16,815 nt of DNA from Desulfovibrio sp. A2 (GCF_000226255.1 NZ_AGFG01000047.1:1-16815); one strand, 5' to 3'. Shown: positions 1 through 6,700, counted from the first letter of the stretch. Notes: a model not told the origin generated them from the letters alone. Translations and numbers: made by a program.

Positions 1-40
1 CGTCGTCGGTCGGTCGGCGGCGCGCCGTCCCGGCTTGATG

Positions 41-66
41 GCAAACCCGCCTGCGGCGGGATTTGC
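41..66. repeat. Hairpin 1: 11-bp stem, TGC loop
   Basis: Bases 41-51 (GCAAACCCGCC) pair with 55-66 (GGCGGGATTTGC), with one bulged A and a three-base TGC loop. It has no U-tract on either strand, so a classical intrinsic terminator is not clear. It may end an upstream gene outside the window or belong to the structured leader with the next three hairpins. Confidence 0.7.
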
Positions 67-93
67 AAAGGCACGCCCACTCCGGCGCCATAC

Positions 94-112
94 GGCGGCA
101 GTGAATGCCGCC
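94..112. repeat. Hairpin 2: 7-bp perfect stem
   Basis: GGCGGCA (94-100) and TGCCGCC (106-112) pair perfectly around a GTGAA loop. It is the shortest of the four hairpins in this leader. Confidence 0.55.
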
Positions 113-127
113 TGCGCCTGCGTGGCG

Positions 128-158
128 GGCTGCAGACAAACTGCGTTTGTCGGCAGCC
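128..158. repeat. Hairpin 3: 6+7-bp stem with one mismatch, TGC loop
   Basis: GGCTGC (128-133) pairs with GCAGCC (153-158). GACAAAC (135-141) pairs with GTTTGTC (145-151). A single A/G mismatch separates the two helices, and the loop is again TGC (142-144). This is a strong stem directly abutting hairpin 4. Confidence 0.7.
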
Positions 159-159
159 T

Positions 160-186
160 CGGACAGGGGGCGTTGCCCCCCGTCCG
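160..186. repeat. Hairpin 4: 5+6-bp stem with one mismatch, GTT loop
   Basis: CGGAC (160-164) pairs with GTCCG (182-186), and GGGGGC (166-171) pairs with GCCCCC (175-180). One A/C mismatch and a GTT loop complete it. Only one base separates it from hairpin 3, so the two could stack coaxially in RNA. Confidence 0.7.
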
Positions 187-258
187 TCGGAAGCGTACAA
201 AACGCCTTCCCGTTCCTGTCAGCTCCAACCCGTCCACCCCAACCCGCTCGCACCCCGC

Positions 259-1332
259 ATGACCGACACCGCCTCCGCCGCCCCTCACCTTGCCGTGGCC
301 CCGCCCCTGCGGGCCGACGCCCCGTGGCTGGCCCCCCTGGCCGGGTATTCCGACCTGCCCTTCCGCCTGCTGTGCCGCGAGCACGGCGCGGCCGCCTGCT
401 GCACCGAAATGGTCAGCGCCAAGGGGCTGCTGTACCACAGCCCCGGCACGCGCGAGCTGCTGGCCACCACGCCGCCGGATGCTCCCCTTGAAGACGCGCC
501 CCTTGTCCTGCAACTGTTCGGGGCCGACGCGGCCATCATGCGCACGGTCATGCCTGGGCTTCTGGAACAGGGCTTCCGCTGGTTCGACCTGAACATGGGC
601 TGCTCGGTGCCCAAGGTGGTCAAGACTGGGTGCGGCTCGGCCATGTCGCGCGACATGGACAACGCCCTGGCCGTGGCCCGGGCCATGATCGAGGTGGCCG
701 GGGAAGGCCGGGTGGGCTTCAAGATGCGCCTGGGCTGGCAGGCGGGCGAGGAGACCTGGCGCGAAATGGCCCTGCGCCTTCAGGACGCGGGCGCGGGGTG
801 GATCACCCTGCATCCCCGCTTCGCGCGGCAGGGCTTTGGCGGTGAGGCGCGCTGGAGCGCCCTGCGCGACCTTGTGGCCGCGCTGTCCATCCCGGCCATC
901 GCCAGCGGCGACCTGTTCACGGCGGCCGACGCGGTGCGCTGCGTGCGCGAGACGGGCGTGGCCACGGTGATGTTCGCGCGCGGGGCCATGAACAACCCCG
1001 CCATTTTCGACGAATACCGCGTGCTGCTGGCCGGGGGCCAGCCCCCGCCGCCCGACGCGGACCGCCTGAGGGCGCTCATCCGCCGCCATCTGGAACTGGC
1101 CCTGGCCCATTCCGGCGAACGCACGGCCATGCTCAAGATGCGCACCTTCGTGCCGCGCTACGTGCGCCACATTCCCGGCGTGCGGGCGCTGCGCAACCGG
1201 CTGGCCTCGTGCCTGGACCGCGCCCTGCTGGAAGAACTGCTGGAAACCCACCTGACGCCGCAGGCGTTCGCGGAAGGCGGCGACAGCGCCGACACCATCA
1301 CAACCGTTTCCAACGGGGAGTCCCGGCCATGA
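259..1332 (+). CDS. dus: tRNA-dihydrouridine synthase (DusB-like)
   Basis: This FMN enzyme reduces specific uridines in tRNA to dihydrouridine using NAD(P)H in the cytoplasm. The 357-residue length fits the family. Visible signatures: the N-terminal flavin strand LAPLAGYSDLPFR (about 25-36); TEMVSAKGL (49-57); LNMGCSVPKVVKTGCGSA (111-128), with the family's catalytic Cys at 115; flavin-contacting KMRLGW (Lys155); LHPRFARQGFGG with His185; and the phosphate-binding end ASGDLF...MFARGAMNNPAIF (215-250). Two local departures from the commonest form are NMGCS in place of NMGCP and a second Cys (125) where Ala is usual. The ATG at 259 lacks a clear Shine-Dalgarno, but the protein matches the family from about residue 20, so the start cannot be much later. 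The stop overlaps the ispH start (ATGA), so the two are probably translationally coupled. The family is certain. The Dus subtype and the target uridine cannot be settled from sequence alone. Confidence 0.93.
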   Translation: MTDTASAAPHLAVAPPLRADAPWLAPLAGYSDLPFRLLCREHGAAACCTEMVSAKGLLYHSPGTRELLATTPPDAPLEDAPLVLQLFGADAAIMRTVMPGLLEQGFRWFDLNMGCSVPKVVKTGCGSAMSRDMDNALAVARAMIEVAGEGRVGFKMRLGWQAGEETWREMALRLQDAGAGWITLHPRFARQGFGGEARWSALRDLVAALSIPAIASGDLFTAADAVRCVRETGVATVMFARGAMNNPAIFDEYRVLLAGGQPPPPDADRLRALIRRHLELALAHSGERTAMLKMRTFVPRYVRHIPGVRALRNRLASCLDRALLEELLETHLTPQAFAEGGDSADTITTVSNGESRP

Positions 1333-2174
1333 AGATCATCCGCGCCCGCACGGCGGGCTTCTGCATGGGGGTCAGCCTGGCCCTGCGCAAGCTGGACCGC
1401 GAAGTCACCGAAAACAACGCGCCCATCGCCACCCTTGGCCCCATCATCCACAACCCGCAGGTCATGGCCCACTACGAGGGGCGCGGGGTACGCTGCCTGC
1501 GCGACACAACGCAGGTCGTGCCCGGCCAGCGGGTGGTCATCCGCGCCCACGGCATTCCCGTGGCTGAAGAGGCGGCCCTGAATGCCACCGGGGCCTCGGT
1601 GGTGGACGCCACCTGCCCCAAGGTCAAGCGCGCCCAGCTCGGCATCGCCGAGGAACGCGGCCGGGGGGGCACCCTGCTGCTGTTCGGCGAGGCCGACCAC
1701 CCCGAGGTGCGCGGCCTGCTCTCCTACGCCGGGGAAGGGGCCATGGTCTTCGGTTCGCTGGACGAACTGAAGGGACTGCCGCTGCGCGACGACGTGGACT
1801 ATTTTCTGGCTGCCCAGACCACCCAGGACCGGGCCGCCTTCGAGGACGTGGTGGCCTGGCTGCGGCAGCGCCTGGGCCGCGAGATCCCCGTGTTGCAAAC
1901 CATCTGCGACGCCACCCGCAAGCGCCAGCAAGAGGCCGTGGATATCGCCCGCCGGGTGGAGGCCATGGTGGTGGTGGGCGGCTTCGACAGCGGCAACACC
2001 CGCCGCCTGGCCGACGTGGCCCGCGCGCAGGGGGTGTTCACCGTGCACGTGGAAACGGTAGACCAGCTTCCCGTGGACGAATTGCGCAAAAAATCAACCG
2101 TCGGGCTAACGGCCGGGGCATCCACGCCGAAAAGTCTTATTGACGCCGTGCAGCGATTCCTTGAATCTCTGTAG
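1329..2174 (+). CDS. ispH: 4-hydroxy-3-methylbut-2-enyl diphosphate reductase (IspH/LytB)
   Basis: This is the last enzyme of the MEP isoprenoid pathway. It is a [4Fe-4S] protein that reductively dehydroxylates HMBPP to IPP and DMAPP. From the ATG at 1329 the product is 281 residues. All hallmarks are visible: cluster cysteines Cys12 (AGFCMGV), Cys96 (DATCPKV) and Cys193 (TICDATRKRQ); His41 in IIHNPQV; AHGIP (73-77); HPE at 124-126, whose Glu is the family's proton donor; QTT (163-165); and the diphosphate-binding SGNT at 221-224. The longer in-frame extension from 1209 is rejected because it has no family similarity and lies inside dus. GGGGAG at 1315-1320 is well placed for the 1329 start. 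The gene overlaps dus by four bases and is followed 39 bases later by cheV, so it is probably the middle gene of a three-gene transcript. Confidence 0.96.
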   Translation: MKIIRARTAGFCMGVSLALRKLDREVTENNAPIATLGPIIHNPQVMAHYEGRGVRCLRDTTQVVPGQRVVIRAHGIPVAEEAALNATGASVVDATCPKVKRAQLGIAEERGRGGTLLLFGEADHPEVRGLLSYAGEGAMVFGSLDELKGLPLRDDVDYFLAAQTTQDRAAFEDVVAWLRQRLGREIPVLQTICDATRKRQQEAVDIARRVEAMVVVGGFDSGNTRRLADVARAQGVFTVHVETVDQLPVDELRKKSTVGLTAGASTPKSLIDAVQRFLESL

Positions 2175-2213
2175 ATACGTTTCCATCGACGCGCCGCACC
2201 AACGGAGGGGGCC

Positions 2214-3164
2214 ATGTCCCAGACCAACATCCTGCTCGAAGCCGGGACCAACGAACTCGAAATCGTGGAATTCCACCTCGAGGAAAGCTCCGCCGACCCC
2301 GGCGCCGCCAACTATCGGGGCTATTACGGGGTCAACGTGGCCAAGGTGCTGGAAATCATCCGCATGCCCAAGGTCACGGGACTGCCCGAGGTGCAGCACC
2401 CCTCGGTGCTGGGGGCGTTCAACCTGCGTTCGCACATCATCCCGCTGGTGGATCTCAGCCAATGGCTGGGCAAGCAGCGCACCGAAAGCGAACCGCCCAA
2501 GGTCATCGTCACCGAATTCAACAACGTGACTACGGCGTTCATGGTCTCCGGCGTCAACCGCATCCACCGCATCAGCTGGGAAGAAGTGGAGCCGCCAAAC
2601 AAGTACGTGGCGGCGCTGTCCAACAATTCCATCACCGGCGTGGTCAAGCTGGAAGGGCGGATCATCTTCATCCTGGACCTGGAGAAGATCGTGGCCGACC
2701 TGAACCCGCAGCTGGGCCTGCGCCTGGACGAGGCCGTGGACTGGTCGGCCAACACCCGCTACCGCGCCCTCATCGCCGACGACTCGGGCCTGATCCGCGA
2801 AATGCTGAAGGACCTGATGCAGAAGGCCAACTTCGAGGTGGAGGCCGTGAACAACGGCCGCGAGGCGTGGGAACGGCTGGTGGAGCTGAAGCGCAAGGCC
2901 GAGCAGGAGGCGCGCCCCGTCACCGACTACGTGCAGGTGCTGGTTTCTGACATCGAAATGCCCAGCATGGACGGCCACAACCTGTGCAAGCAGGTCAAGG
3001 AGGATCCGGCGCTGAAGAAGCTGCCGGTGGTGCTCTTCTCGTCGCTGATAACCGACAAGCTGCGCCACAAGGGCGAATCCGTGGGGGCGGACGACCAGAT
3101 TTCCAAGCCCGAGGTCACGGCCCTGGCCAAGCGCTGTCTGGCGCTCATCGAGGCGGAGAAATAG
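2214..3164 (+). CDS. cheV: Chemotaxis coupling protein CheV (CheW domain + receiver)
   Basis: CheV proteins couple chemoreceptors to CheA and tune signalling through a phosphorylatable receiver. In this 316-residue protein a CheW-like domain occupies about 15-165, with GVNVAKVLEIIRMPKV near 39-54 and the AFNLRSHIIPLVDLSQWL segment at 68-85. A response-regulator receiver follows at about 183-312, with acidic residues Asp189/Asp190 (IADDSG), phospho-acceptor Asp246 (VSDIEMP), Ser276/277 at the Thr/Ser switch position and Lys298 (ISKPE). There is no output domain. The ATG at 2214 has a strong GGAGG at 2204-2208. The gene sits 39 bases after ispH and is closed by the hairpin at 3203-3237. It is away from other che genes, which is common for cheV paralogues. 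Several copies per genome are usual in this group, so which receptor it serves is unknown. Confidence 0.93.
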   Translation: MSQTNILLEAGTNELEIVEFHLEESSADPGAANYRGYYGVNVAKVLEIIRMPKVTGLPEVQHPSVLGAFNLRSHIIPLVDLSQWLGKQRTESEPPKVIVTEFNNVTTAFMVSGVNRIHRISWEEVEPPNKYVAALSNNSITGVVKLEGRIIFILDLEKIVADLNPQLGLRLDEAVDWSANTRYRALIADDSGLIREMLKDLMQKANFEVEAVNNGREAWERLVELKRKAEQEARPVTDYVQVLVSDIEMPSMDGHNLCKQVKEDPALKKLPVVLFSSLITDKLRHKGESVGADDQISKPEVTALAKRCLALIEAEK

Positions 3165-3202
3165 CGCGCGACGGGCGGCCCCGCCACACGAAAGATGCCA
3201 TG

Positions 3203-3237
3203 CAGGGGCGGGCCGCGCACAAGGCGGCCCGCCCCTG
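3203..3237 (+). terminator. Strong GC hairpin after cheV
   Basis: A perfect 14-bp inverted repeat, CAGGGGCGGGCCGC (3203-3216) and GCGGCCCGCCCCTG (3224-3237), surrounds a 7-base loop. Only TTC follows, not a U-run, so it is either an intrinsic terminator of the GC-rich type or a 3'-end stabilising hairpin. Its place 38 bases past the cheV stop fits transcript end formation. Confidence 0.7.
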
Positions 3238-3396
3238 TTCGTAACCGCGCCAAGGGCGGCCCGGCCAGTCACGGAGGAGCCCCTGGCCGATCCGGGAGCG
3301 GGTCCGGGTTTGCACCGGAGCCCGCCGAGGCCTCGCGGGAGCAACGCACGATCAGCGCGGGGCGCGGCCGCGGCCCGTCATGCAGGGGGGTGCGCC

Positions 3397-4914
3397 ATGT
3401 TCATCCTGAACCACGCCGACAGCGCCCCGCTGTATGTGCAGCTGTACACGCAGATCAGGGACCGCGTGCTGACGGGCGGCCTGCCCGCCGGAACCCGCCT
3501 GCCTTCCGTCCGGCATCTGGCCGACGAACTTGGCGTCAGCCGCAACACGGTGGACGCGGCCTACCTTGAACTGATCGCCGAAGGGTTTCTGCTCACCCGG
3601 CCCCGCAGCGGCTTCTTCATCGCGCCCGCGGAGCGTCACCGGGTCTTCGGCCCGCACGCCCCCGGCGGCGCGGCGGTTCCGGTGGGCACTGCGGACGCGA
3701 TGTCGCTCGCAGGCGAAACCGGCGTGCGCAATGACGCGGCCCAGCCGCCCTGCCGGTACGACTTCCACCCCGCCCGGCTGGACGGTGAGTGCTTTCCCCT
3801 GCCCCTGTGGCGTGCCTATTACCTGGAATGCCTGCGCGAAGCCCACCGCGACCTCGCCCAGTACGCCGACCCGCAGGGTGAGCCGGAGTTGCGCCAGGCC
3901 ATCGGCGACTATCTGCAACGGTCGCGCGGGGTGGCCTGCACGCCGGACAGCATCGTGGTCTGCGCCGGGTTGCAGCACAGCCTCGGCGTCGTGGCAGACC
4001 TCGTGGCGGCCCCCGCGCGCCGTGCCACGTCCGCCCCCATGCCCGACGGCGCTGCCACCCCCACGGCGGGCCGTTCGGCGTCCCCCGCCGTGGGGGTGGA
4101 AGACCCCGGCTACCCCCTGCCGCGCGCCCTGTTCCGCAACCGGGGGTTCCGGGTGACGCCGGTGCCCGTGGGACCTGACGGCATGGACGTGGACGCCCTG
4201 TCCCAAAGCCGCTGCACGCTGGCCTACGTCACGCCGTCGCACCAGTTTCCCCTGGGACACGTGATGCCGGTACGCAACAGGCTGCGGCTCATCCAGTGGG
4301 CGGCGGGGGGCGGCAACGTCATCATCGAGGACGACTACGACAGCGAACTGCGCTACGCGGGCACGCCCGTGCCCTCCATGCAGGGGCTGCGGCCGGAGGC
4401 CGCCATCGTCTACACCGGCACCTTCTCCAAGATTCTCTCCCCGGCGCTGCGCCTGAGCTACATGGTGCTGCCCCCCGGCCTGCTGGAGGTCTACCGCCAG
4501 CGCTTTCGCCATCATCACGCCATGGTCCCCCTGCTGGAGCAACGGGTGCTGGCCCGATTCATGGCGCGCGGCCACTGGGACCGCCATGTGCGGCGCGTGC
4601 GCACCGTGTACCGGCAGCGCCACGACGCCCTGCTGCGGGCCATCGACCGCCGCTTCGGCACGCGCGCCACCGTGGTCGGGCAAGGTGCGGGCCTGCACGT
4701 GGTGGTCCGGCTGCACGGCACGGACGCCAGCGAACGGGAACTGGCGGCGCGCGGCGGGCAAAAGGGCATCCACCTGCTTCCGTTCTCCGATACCCGCATG
4801 GCCGCCCCCGATGACGGCCCCATGCTGCTGCTCGGCTTCGGCGGCATGGCCGCCGCCGAACTGGAACCCGCCGTGGAGCTTCTGCACCAAGCCTGCTTTC
4901 CCGCAGCCCCATGA
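3397..4914 (+). CDS. MocR/PdxR-type transcriptional regulator (GntR wHTH + aminotransferase-like domain)
   Basis: MocR regulators combine a GntR winged helix with a fold-type I aminotransferase domain that binds PLP as effector. They often control PLP synthesis, GABA use or amino-sugar genes. In this 505-residue protein the wHTH is at 1-76 (PLYVQLYTQIRDRVLTG, RLPSVRHLADELGVSRNTV, GFLLTRPRSGFFIA). The aminotransferase domain runs from about 120 to 505, with ADPQGEPELRQAI (157-169), VEDPGYP (234-240), VTPSHQFPLG (278-287), EDDYDSELRY (311-320) and the PLP-lysine motif GTFSKILSP, Lys345. An Ala/Pro/Ser-rich segment at about 205-231 sits just before VEDPGYP, where relatives have a short turn. The ATG at 3397 is preceded by a G-run (3385-3390) and begins the conserved domain at once, so I prefer it to the in-frame ATG at 3310. 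The only adjacent gene is the convergent FMN-binding protein gene. The target cannot be named. Confidence 0.9.
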   Translation: MFILNHADSAPLYVQLYTQIRDRVLTGGLPAGTRLPSVRHLADELGVSRNTVDAAYLELIAEGFLLTRPRSGFFIAPAERHRVFGPHAPGGAAVPVGTADAMSLAGETGVRNDAAQPPCRYDFHPARLDGECFPLPLWRAYYLECLREAHRDLAQYADPQGEPELRQAIGDYLQRSRGVACTPDSIVVCAGLQHSLGVVADLVAAPARRATSAPMPDGAATPTAGRSASPAVGVEDPGYPLPRALFRNRGFRVTPVPVGPDGMDVDALSQSRCTLAYVTPSHQFPLGHVMPVRNRLRLIQWAAGGGNVIIEDDYDSELRYAGTPVPSMQGLRPEAAIVYTGTFSKILSPALRLSYMVLPPGLLEVYRQRFRHHHAMVPLLEQRVLARFMARGHWDRHVRRVRTVYRQRHDALLRAIDRRFGTRATVVGQGAGLHVVVRLHGTDASERELAARGGQKGIHLLPFSDTRMAAPDDGPMLLLGFGGMAAAELEPAVELLHQACFPAAP

Positions 4915-4960
4915 AACGGCACGAGGCCGGACGCTGAACGCCCGGCCCCGACGGAATCCC

Positions 4961-4980
4961 CCCTGCCGCACGCGGCAGGG
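4961..4980. terminator. Hairpin between convergent genes
   Basis: CCCTGCCG (4961-4968) and CGGCAGGG (4973-4980) form a perfect 8-bp stem with a 4-base loop. It lies between the regulator stop (4914) and the FMN-binding protein stop (4992), so it could end both transcripts. No U-tract follows on either strand, which lowers confidence. Confidence 0.5.
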
Positions 4981-4991
4981 CTCGAACAGCC

Positions 4992-5360
4992 CTACAGGGT
5001 CTGTTCCACCGAAGTCACGGTGACCACCAGGGCCGCACGGGCCCACTTGAACCGGGCGATGGCCTCGAAATCCGGCCCATCGGTACAAAAGGCCGCCGTA
5101 CCCCGGATCAGGAAACCCGTCCCCGGCCCGTTGTAGCCAGCCACCTTGCGACTGCCCAAGGTCATCAGCACCCGGCCGTCGCGCGCGACGTTGGCCTCGG
5201 TCTTGCGCATGCCGCCCACGGGCACCACGATGCGGTTGCCATCAAGCACCTTCAGGTAGCTGTTCCAGGTATTGACGAGATGCGGCCCGTCCTCGCCCTG
5301 GGTGGCGATGGCCACGACCCCTTCGTTTTTCAGTACTTCGAACATCTTCTCAGGTATCAT
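4992..5360 (-). CDS. FMN-binding protein (Desulfovibrio FMN-bp, PNPOx-like split barrel)
   Basis: The 122-residue product matches, from memory, the FMN-binding protein of D. vulgaris Miyazaki F, a small dimeric flavodoxin-sized protein with the split-barrel fold of pyridoxamine-phosphate oxidases and an unsettled electron-transfer role. Residues known to surround or tune the flavin are present at the same numbers: Glu13, Trp32, Tyr35 and Trp106, with the C-terminal Leu122. The core EVLKNEGVVAIATQGEDG (8-25) and IARFKWARAALV (101-112) looks unchanged. The few differences I recall lie at the N-terminus (residues 2-6) and at scattered surface positions. The start at 5360 has GGAGG at 5370-5374 and gives the exact family length. 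The in-frame extension to 5936 is antisense to rluA and is rejected. The gene faces the MocR-type regulator tail to tail and has about 157 bases of its own upstream space, so it is probably monocistronic. It is cytoplasmic, with no signal peptide. Confidence 0.93.
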   Translation of the reverse strand: MIPEKMFEVLKNEGVVAIATQGEDGPHLVNTWNSYLKVLDGNRIVVPVGGMRKTEANVARDGRVLMTLGSRKVAGYNGPGTGFLIRGTAAFCTDGPDFEAIARFKWARAALVVTVTSVEQTL

Positions 5361-5397
5361 TCCGTTCTCCCTCCATACTCTGTGCACGGCCCGGCGC

Positions 5398-5415
5398 GAT
5401 GGCGACGACGCCATC
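5398..5415. promoter_or_regulatory. Perfect dyad upstream of the FMN-bp start
   Basis: GATGGCG (5398-5404) and CGCCATC (5409-5415) form a perfect 7-bp dyad with a 4-base centre, 37 bases before the FMN-binding protein start. It could be a leader hairpin, an operator, or the end of the rluA-like transcript, which runs in the same direction and stops at 5518. Confidence 0.4.
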
Positions 5416-5517
5416 CTCCACCCCGGTTCATGCGGCATAGGGAACGTCATACGGGAAAACAGGCCGGGGAACAGGTGCAGTTTCAGGAAATCCGGCGGGG
5501 GCAGATCGCGGGCGGGG

Positions 5518-6537
5518 CTAGGGCAGTTCCGCCTCGTCCACCGTCCATGGCCCGGTCCAGTCCGGCAGCGCCGAAAAGCGCTCGCCGCCGGGCAGGGCCA
5601 GCCGCACGGCGTGCAGCAGCATGCCCTGCCCGCAGGCGGGGCCGCCGTACTTGCGGTCGCCGACGATGGGGTGACCGCGCCCGGCCAGTTGCACGCGTAT
5701 CTGATGGGTGCGCCCGGTGTGCAGGCGCACCAGCAGCAGCGATGCCGCGTCCCCGCGCCGCAGGGGGGTGACGGTGCAGGCGGCGTCGCGGGACGCGTCA
5801 CCACCGTCCGGAGCGGCATGCGGGACGGTCCGTGCCGCGTCACCGCCCAATCCCGCCGGGGCCACCCGGCGTACCTTCTGCCGTCCGGGTTCGCCCTGCT
5901 TCTCCAGCCGGTCGCGCAGGGTTCGTGCATCCTCATGGGGCCATCGCCCCGCCACCCAGGCCAGATATTCCTTCACCAGCCCTTCGCGCGCGGCAAAGGC
6001 GTCGGACAACGCCCGCAACCGGGCGTAGCTGGTGGCCACCAGCAACAGGCCCGAGGTGTCGCGGTCCAGCCGGTGGGCGGGCGTTGGCAAAAAATCCGCC
6101 CCCGCGTGATGCGCGGCCAGCCGGGCGGTGACGCAGTCGGCATGGCCGGTGCCGGGCTGCACCGCGAGCCCGGCGGGCTTCAGCAGCACCAGCAGTCCCT
6201 CGGCCTGGCCGACCACGGGAGGAGGGGGGGGAGGAAGCGGCGGCAGGGATGACGGCGGTGCGGCTGGCTTGTCGGCCACGTTGGCATCGCCAGGCCCGCT
6301 ATCCGGCGTGCCATGCGGCGCTCCGTCCGCCACCGTGGCCAGGGCGAAGGGCGGCACCCGCACCACGTCGCCCTCGGCCACCCGGTCGAAGGGCTTGCAG
6401 CGCCCGCCGTTGATGCGCACCTGCCCGGTACGCACCCAGCGCTGGATGGCCGACTGCGGCGCGCCGCACCGCCGGTGCAGGTACTGCAACAGCTTCTGCC
6501 CGGCCTCGGCGGCGGTGACCACGAGCGGTTCTGCCAT
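5518..6537 (-). CDS. RluA-family RNA pseudouridine synthase
   Basis: The enzyme isomerises uridine to pseudouridine in rRNA or tRNA. The 339-residue protein has an N-terminal S4-like RNA-binding segment (about 12-65: LLQYLHRRCGAPQSAIQRWV, GQVRINGGRCKPFDRVAEGDVVRVPP). The catalytic domain runs from about 112: LLVLLKPAGLAVQPG (115-129), HRLDRDTSGLLLVA (155-168) with catalytic Asp158, KEYLAWVAG (189-197), and LHTGRTHQIRVQLAGRGHPIVGDRKYGG (272-299). The S4-plus-catalytic layout and length resemble RluC/RluD. Two low-complexity stretches stand out: a Pro-rich linker at about 92-108 and an Ala/Gly/Asp-rich insertion at about 228-256. The start at 6537 matches the beginning of the S4 region but has only a weak Shine-Dalgarno. 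The in-frame extension to 6660 would run through the hairpin at 6616-6650 and is rejected. The exact RNA target is not deducible. Confidence 0.9.
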   Translation of the reverse strand: MAEPLVVTAAEAGQKLLQYLHRRCGAPQSAIQRWVRTGQVRINGGRCKPFDRVAEGDVVRVPPFALATVADGAPHGTPDSGPGDANVADKPAAPPSSLPPLPPPPPPVVGQAEGLLVLLKPAGLAVQPGTGHADCVTARLAAHHAGADFLPTPAHRLDRDTSGLLLVATSYARLRALSDAFAAREGLVKEYLAWVAGRWPHEDARTLRDRLEKQGEPGRQKVRRVAPAGLGGDAARTVPHAAPDGGDASRDAACTVTPLRRGDAASLLLVRLHTGRTHQIRVQLAGRGHPIVGDRKYGGPACGQGMLLHAVRLALPGGERFSALPDWTGPWTVDEAELP

Positions 6538-6559
6538 GGGTGGATTCCGTGGGCTGGAG

Positions 6560-6573
6560 GTTGCGCGCGCAAC
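6560..6573. promoter_or_regulatory. 14-bp perfect palindrome before the rluA-like gene
   Basis: GTTGCGCGCGCAAC reads the same on both strands and ends 23 bases upstream of the start at 6537. It could be an operator or a leader hairpin. In sequence this GC-rich it could also be chance. Confidence 0.35.
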
Positions 6574-6615
6574 GGCGCGGAAATGACGCGGTCCGTGCAC
6601 CGTCCGTCTACGCGA

Positions 6616-6650
6616 ACGCCCGGCGGGTGCGTGGGCAACCCGCCGGGCGT
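6616..6650 (-). terminator. 13-bp-stem hairpin between the FG-GAP gene and the rluA-like gene
   Basis: ACGCCCGGCGGGT (6616-6628) pairs perfectly with ACCCGCCGGGCGT (6638-6650) around a 9-base loop. It lies 50 bases after the stop of the minus-strand FG-GAP gene, so it probably ends that transcript. A U-run is lacking. A smaller hairpin (CTCCCC 6665-6670 / GGGGAG 6675-6680) lies between it and the stop codon. Confidence 0.65.
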
Positions 6651-6700
6651 GTGATCGCATGTGGCTCCCCGTCCGGGGAGGGCCCTTGCCCGTGGCCGGG

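Larger units (their letters stand above)
1..258. other. Gene-free, hairpin-rich leader upstream of dus
   Basis: No supportable gene lies here. The open frames that cross it have no Shine-Dalgarno sequence and encode low-complexity Arg/Pro/Ala peptides. What the stretch does contain is a series of four inverted repeats between 41 and 186, listed separately, followed by about 70 bases of C-rich sequence leading to the dus start. If dus has its own promoter, it is either here or before the window. I could not pick out a convincing -35/-10 pair in this GC-rich sequence. Confidence 0.6.

Noticed and set aside
35..262. 75-codon frame and overlapping 128-codon frame at the window start
   Set aside because: Both run through the four hairpins and into dus in another frame, lack ribosome binding sites and encode Arg/Pro-rich low-complexity sequence.
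3352..5088. 578-codon minus-strand open frame
   Set aside because: It is antisense to the MocR-type gene. The predicted peptide is Gly/His/Arg-rich with no domain, as expected of a shadow frame in high-GC DNA.
5361..5936. N-terminal extension of the FMN-binding protein
   Set aside because: The extension is antisense or overlapping to the rluA-like gene. The 5360 start has a strong Shine-Dalgarno and gives the exact 122-residue family length.
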